DNA from: Bradyrhizobium paxllaeri
GTDB taxonomy: Bacteria > Pseudomonadota > Alphaproteobacteria > Rhizobiales > Xanthobacteraceae
Assembly: GCF_001693515.2 (NCBI RefSeq)
Contig: NZ_CP042968.1
Coordinates: 3,472,001-3,536,000 of the forward strand
DNA length: 64,000 bases
Direction of reading: 5' to 3'
Part shown: one piece after another, positions 60,965-64,000 of the stretch
Position numbering within the stretch: the first letter of the stretch is position 1
Layout: every line of letters starts with the position of its first letter
Position numbers and translations under genes: made by a program
The notes under the pieces: generated by a model
The model's input: the letters and a program-made list of their open reading frames with translations, nothing else
What the model was told of the DNA's origin: nothing
Database searches by the model: none

Positions 60965-61270
60965 CTACCGCTGGCAGGTAATGGCGACGTAGTCGCCGCA
61001 CGCCGGACCTGAGCATTTCTCGCCGCCGCCGGCCGGAATCGCGCCGGTAACCTCGTCGGGCTCGATGCGGCGATAGGCGGTGGCCTGCGCAAATTCCCGT
61101 GACTGGCAGTAGGCGCGGGCGGCGTGCGCGCCGCATTTGTCGCCCCTCGCGAGGCACTCGTCTACGCCGTAGCCATCGGCCTGGTTGGCAACGATGAAAA
61201 CGCGACTGTCGGCGGATGCGGCCGACGCGGCAAGCAGGAAGGCACAGGCAATGAGTGCGGAGGAGCGCAT
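60965..61270 (-). CDS. small exported cysteine-containing protein
   Basis: A 101-residue protein from the ATG at 61270, with a signal peptide (MRSSALIACAFLLAASAASA). The mature part contains six cysteines (DECLARGDKCGAH, AYCQSR, EKCSGPACGDY, AITCQR), likely disulfide-linked. A GTG at 61279 could add three residues. It lies upstream of the DUF2865 gene on the same strand. No family is recognised. Confidence 0.75.
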   Translation of the reverse strand: MRSSALIACAFLLAASAASADSRVFIVANQADGYGVDECLARGDKCGAHAARAYCQSREFAQATAYRRIEPDEVTGAIPAGGGEKCSGPACGDYVAITCQR

Positions 61271-61552
61271 GGGTGACACCGGCAGGGGGATGGACCGCGC
61301 TCAGGAATAGGCCCAAAGAGTTAACAATGATTAACCATGAGGGCCGAGCGGCGGTGGAAAGGAAGGTTCCGCGGCCTGATCGGCTCCAAATTGGGCACAA
61401 GCAAGGCCTTGACGGCATCCTTCCGATACCGCAATGGTGGAACCATGAACGGTCTCCTCGCCATCTGCAGCATTTGCCGCGAGATTATTAGCTAGCGATT
61501 CGCTGGCTGAGGCCGTCTTTTCTCAAAAATGAGATCACTGGACGCCCGGCCG

Positions 61553-61625
61553 GCAGCGTACCGGCTCTCGCATTCGCATGTTCTTGCGGCGAATGGGGTT
61601 GCGAATGCGAGGGTCGGTACGCTGC
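61553..61625. repeat. long imperfect hairpin 1 upstream of cysS
   Basis: Outer arms GCAGCGTACCG / CGGTACGCTGC (11 bp), a 3x3 internal loop, then inner arms CTCGCATTCGCA / TGCGAATGCGAG (12 bp) enclose a 21-base loop. The total is 73 bases. It lies 104 bases before the cysS start and is followed by an A-run rather than a T-run, so it is not a plus-strand terminator. Confidence 0.75.
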
Positions 61626-61640
61626 AAAAAATTAAAGTTT

Positions 61641-61715
61641 AGTGCCGCCTGCGATTTGAAGTTCCTGAAGGTCTCGCTGCTACCACTGCAGGAACTTCAA
61701 ATCGCCCACGGCACT
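61641..61715. repeat. long imperfect hairpin 2 upstream of cysS
   Basis: Outer arms AGTGCCG / CGGCACT (7 bp), a 4x4 internal loop, then inner arms CGATTTGAAGTTCCTG / CAGGAACTTCAAATCG (16 bp, perfect) enclose a 21-base loop. The total is 75 bases. It ends 14 bases before the cysS ATG, so in an mRNA it would sit next to the ribosome-binding site. The remaining gap from 61271 to 61552 holds AT-rich TTAACAATGATTAACC at 61321 and nothing else recognised. Confidence 0.75.
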
Positions 61716-61729
61716 GGGATGGGTTTGTC

Positions 61730-63145
61730 ATGCAGTTGCGCCTCTACGATACGTTGACGAAGGAGAAGCGGCCGTTCGAGCCGATCGATCCGAAGAACGT
61801 CGGCATGTATGCCTGCGGACCGACGGTCTATGACTTCGCCCATATCGGCAACGGCCGCGCGGCGATCGTGTTCGACGTGCTGTTTCGCGTGCTGCGCCAT
61901 CGCTATGGCGCCGATCACGTGAAGTATGTTCGCAACATCACCGACGTCGACGACAAGATCAACGTCCGCGCCGCGCGCGACTATCCCGGCGTGCCGCTGA
62001 ATGAGGCGATCCGCAAGGTCACCGAAGAGACCTATCAGCAGTATCAGGACGACGTCACCGCGCTGGGCTGCCTGGCGCCGACGGTGCAGCCGCGCGCGAC
62101 CGAGCACATTCCGGAGATGCGGGCGATCATCGAGAAGCTGGTTGCCGGCGGTTTCGCCTATGTTGCGGAAGATCACGTGCTGTTCTCGCCGCAGGCGATG
62201 AACGAAGCCAATTCGGTGATGCCGCGCTATGGCGCGCTGTCGAAACGCTCGCTCGACGAGATGATCGCGGGCGCCCGTGTCGACGTCGCGCCCTACAAGC
62301 GCGATAACACCGACTTCGTGTTGTGGAAGCCGTCGAAGCCGGGCGAGCCGTCATGGGCGTCGCCATCGGGTATCAAGGTCGAGGGGCGCCCCGGCTGGCA
62401 CATCGAATGCTCGGCGATGGCCTGGAAGCATCTCGGCGAAAAATTCGACATTCATGGCGGCGGCATCGACCTGGTGTTTCCGCATCATGAGAACGAGCTC
62501 GCCCAGACCTGCTGCGCCTTCCATTCCGACCGCATGGCGAATGTCTGGATGCACAACGGCTTCCTGCAGATCGAGAGCGAGAAGATGTCGAAGTCGCTCG
62601 GCAACTTCTTCACCATCCGTGATCTGCTGGCGGATTGGCCGGGCGAGGTGCTGCGCCTGAGCATGCTGAGGACGCATTATCGCTCGCCGCTGGACTGGAC
62701 CTCGAAGGGTACCGAAGAGAGCGCGAAGACGCTCGACGACTGGTATGCGATCGCGGCCGACGCCGAAGGCGGCGAGCCGTCGCCGGCGGTGGTCGAAGCG
62801 CTGTATGACGACCTCAATACGGCGCAGGCAATGGCGGTCCTGCACGGCTTGCGCAACGCCGCGGCGTCCGGTGGTGCGCGCGAACGCGGCGAGTTTGCCG
62901 CCTCGCTCCGGCTGCTCGGCTTCCTCTCGGTGAGCGCCGCAGCGTGGAAAGGGCGCAAGCAGCAGGCGAGCGGCATCGATGCGGCAGAAGTTGATCGCCT
63001 GATTGCCGACCGCACAGCCGCTCGGGCGCGGAAGGACTTCAAGGAGTCCGACCGCATCCGCGACGAGCTTGCCGCGATGGGCGTTGCCATCAAGGATGGC
63101 AAGGACAAGGACGGAAAACCGGTTACCACATGGGAGGTCGCGTGA
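61730..63145 (+). CDS. cysS: cysteinyl-tRNA synthetase
   Basis: A 471-residue class I synthetase that charges tRNA-Cys. The HIGH-like signature is in [20 protein letters not shown]. The zinc site includes Cys28 (MYACGPTVY) and the GWHIECSAM and HHENELAQT segments, and [15 protein letters not shown] is the KMSKS loop. The C-terminus has the usual anticodon-binding helices. The stop overlaps the start of a microprotein gene (TGATG), making it the first gene of an overlapped operon. Confidence 0.95.
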   Translation: MQLRLYDTLTKEKRPFEPIDPKNVGMYACGPTVYDFAHIGNGRAAIVFDVLFRVLRHRYGADHVKYVRNITDVDDKINVRAARDYPGVPLNEAIRKVTEETYQQYQDDVTALGCLAPTVQPRATEHIPEMRAIIEKLVAGGFAYVAEDHVLFSPQAMNEANSVMPRYGALSKRSLDEMIAGARVDVAPYKRDNTDFVLWKPSKPGEPSWASPSGIKVEGRPGWHIECSAMAWKHLGEKFDIHGGGIDLVFPHHENELAQTCCAFHSDRMANVWMHNGFLQIESEKMSKSLGNFFTIRDLLADWPGEVLRLSMLRTHYRSPLDWTSKGTEESAKTLDDWYAIAADAEGGEPSPAVVEALYDDLNTAQAMAVLHGLRNAAASGGARERGEFAASLRLLGFLSVSAAAWKGRKQQASGIDAAEVDRLIADRTAARARKDFKESDRIRDELAAMGVAIKDGKDKDGKPVTTWEVA

Positions 63146-63258
63146 TGGAAAAACCCGATACGCCTTTCCCGAAACACTGGCGCTACTACATCTTCATCAA
63201 ATGGGCGTTGATCGTTGCCGCGGTCATACTCGCCTTGCGACTGTTCGGAGTGATTTGA
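63145..63258 (+). CDS. 37-residue single-pass membrane microprotein
   Basis: The ATG at 63145 shares its A with the cysS stop, and the frame ends at 63256-63258. [20 protein letters not shown] is followed by one hydrophobic helix (ALIVAAVILALRLFGVI). GGGAGG at 63132-63137, inside cysS, is a suitable ribosome-binding site. Only 4 bases separate it from the next gene, so it is embedded in the operon and very likely translated. The function is unknown. Confidence 0.7.
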   Translation: MEKPDTPFPKHWRYYIFIKWALIVAAVILALRLFGVI

Positions 63259-63262
63259 CGCG

Positions 63263-63772
63263 ATGGGACAGGCCTTGCCCAAACCCGGCTTGCGGCCGTT
63301 TCTGCCGGCGGATGTTCCGATGCTGGCGGCGATCTTTGTCGCCGCCATCGAGGGGTTGACCGGCGATGACTATAGCGAGGCGCAGCAGGAAGCCTGGGCT
63401 GCCGCTGCCGAGGACGAGGAAAAGTTCGGCAAGAAACTCGCCGGCCAGTTGACGCTGATCGCGACCATCCAGAATGCGCCGGTCGGCTTTGCTTCGCTGA
63501 AGGGCGCTGACCATATCGACATGCTGTTCGTCCATCCGAGCGTGGCGGGGCAGGGCGTCGCCTCGATGCTGGTAGATGCGCTGGAGAAACTGGCGGGGGC
63601 GCGCGGCGCAAAGACGCTGACGGTAGACGCCAGCGACACCGCGGAGCCGCTGTTCCGGAAGCGCGGCTATACCGCCAAGCAGCGCAACACCGTCTCGCTC
63701 AATGGCGAATGGCTCGCCAACACCACGATGCAGAAGACGCTGGCAGATGCCGCGCCGGGAGCGCCACAATGA
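63263..63772 (+). CDS. GNAT family N-acetyltransferase
   Basis: A 169-residue enzyme. The GNAT acetyl-CoA motif appears as MLFVHPSVAGQGVASMLVDA (pattern V-x-GQG-x-A/G), followed by LTVDASDTAEPLFRKRGY, the usual motif B region. It starts 4 bases after the microprotein and overlaps the next gene by four bases (ATGA). The acceptor is unknown. Operon position with cysS and cimA suggests amino acid or tRNA-related work, by inference only. Confidence 0.88.
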   Translation: MGQALPKPGLRPFLPADVPMLAAIFVAAIEGLTGDDYSEAQQEAWAAAAEDEEKFGKKLAGQLTLIATIQNAPVGFASLKGADHIDMLFVHPSVAGQGVASMLVDALEKLAGARGAKTLTVDASDTAEPLFRKRGYTAKQRNTVSLNGEWLANTTMQKTLADAAPGAPQ

Positions 63773-64000
63773 GCCGCGAACGCCTCTATCTCTTCGACAC
63801 CACGCTGCGCGACGGCGCGCAGACCAACGGCGTCGATTTCACGCTGCATGACAAGCAGATCATCGCGCAGATGCTCGATGATCTCGGCATCGACTATGTC
63901 GAGGGCGGCTATCCCGGCGCCAATCCGACCGACACCGAATTCTTTGCCGAGAAGCCGGAGTTCGAACACGCCAAATTCACCGCGTTCGGCATGACGCGCC
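63769..64000 (+). CDS. cimA: citramalate synthase/homocitrate-synthase-like (3' end outside window)
   Basis: The first 77 codons are visible. LYLFDTTLRDGAQTNGVDFT is the N-terminal active-site motif of the DRE-TIM metallolyases, and the NGVDFTLHDKQIIAQML variant and VEGGYPGANPTDTEFF fit the CimA type, which condenses pyruvate and acetyl-CoA to citramalate for isoleucine synthesis. A 2-isopropylmalate synthase paralogue is the alternative. It overlaps the GNAT gene by four bases. Confidence 0.85.
   Translation, partial: MSRERLYLFDTTLRDGAQTNGVDFTLHDKQIIAQMLDDLGIDYVEGGYPGANPTDTEFFAEKPEFEHAKFTAFGMTR

Noticed and set aside
61321-61334. TTAA-N6-TTAA as a CtrA site upstream of the small cysteine-containing gene
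   Set aside because: Spacing is one base short of the consensus, so it is much weaker than the site at 3497-3512.
61445-61495. 16-codon micro-ORF with two cysteines upstream of cysS (MNGLLAICSICREIIS)
   Set aside because: A cysteine-codon leader peptide would be attractive, but there are only two Cys codons, no good ribosome-binding site, and no attenuator-type terminator before cysS.
61641-61729. T-box or cysteine riboswitch upstream of cysS
   Set aside because: T-box leaders are essentially absent from this lineage, and neither a specifier loop nor a T-box antiterminator motif is visible.
1-64000. CRISPR arrays, prophage or toxin-antitoxin modules
   Set aside because: No regularly spaced direct repeats, phage structural genes or recognisable toxin/antitoxin pairs were found.

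Overview
The window looks like a chromosomal segment of a Bradyrhizobium-type alphaproteobacterium. The DNA is GC-rich with GC-ending codons. It carries several markers of that group: the D-tartrate dehydratase TarD with every catalytic residue, a coxMNOP-type alternative cytochrome oxidase operon, an rreB small mRNA with its 17-nt extended Shine-Dalgarno, DUF2865 and DUF2336 proteins, a Bradyrhizobium-style porin, and the interspersed palindromic repeats typical of these genomes. No rRNA operon, CRISPR array, prophage or symbiosis island was seen. The only transposase is one IS110-family copy.

Layout. 0-3.5 kb, minus strand: an MddA-like methanethiol methyltransferase, a TetR regulator and an alpha/beta hydrolase fused to a glycosyltransferase. 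The fusion runs off the left edge, so only shadow frames suggest genes there. 3.5-13 kb: a CtrA-box-preceded lytic transglycosylase-like protein, a DUF2336 protein, an IS110 insertion, an Hpt/response-regulator pair, NAD kinase, and a FecR plus CHASE2-adenylate cyclase pair. 13-25 kb: envelope and secreted proteins (S10 peptidase, TPR protein, lipoprotein, Tat-exported epoxide-hydrolase-like enzyme, Omp25-type barrel, large porin), several short hypotheticals, a probable catalytically dead alpha/beta hydrolase, a MarR regulator and a candidate sRNA. 25-38 kb: tRNA-Thr, a NicO-type metal transporter, a Bug-type solute receptor, an epimerase, methyltransferase-fold membrane proteins, two paralogous exported lipase-like proteins, a sulfatase-superfamily hydrolase, RlmB and tRNA-Tyr. 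38-44 kb: rreB, tRNA-Gly and two tandem ~790-residue genes, each fusing a Leu/Ile/Val-type ABC receptor to a TAXI-type (TRAP) receptor. 44-54 kb: a CaiB-type CoA transferase, divergent tarD/LysR beside a RidA remnant, DAHP synthase, diacylglycerol kinase and NAD synthetase. 53.6-58 kb: the cytochrome oxidase operon. 58-64 kb: DUF2189 and DUF2865 proteins, then a tightly overlapped cysS - microprotein - GNAT - cimA operon preceded by two long imperfect hairpins.

Functional themes are periplasmic solute capture (fused receptors, Bug receptor, porins), aerobic respiration, NAD metabolism (NAD kinase and NAD synthetase) and small-molecule catabolism (tartrate, CoA transfer, hydrolases). The least explained features are the duplicated dual-receptor genes, whose C-terminal halves look homogenised, the twin hairpins before cysS, and the stand-alone terminator-ended transcript candidate after the porin. 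rreB is a described class of gene but is easily missed because it has only 14 codons.
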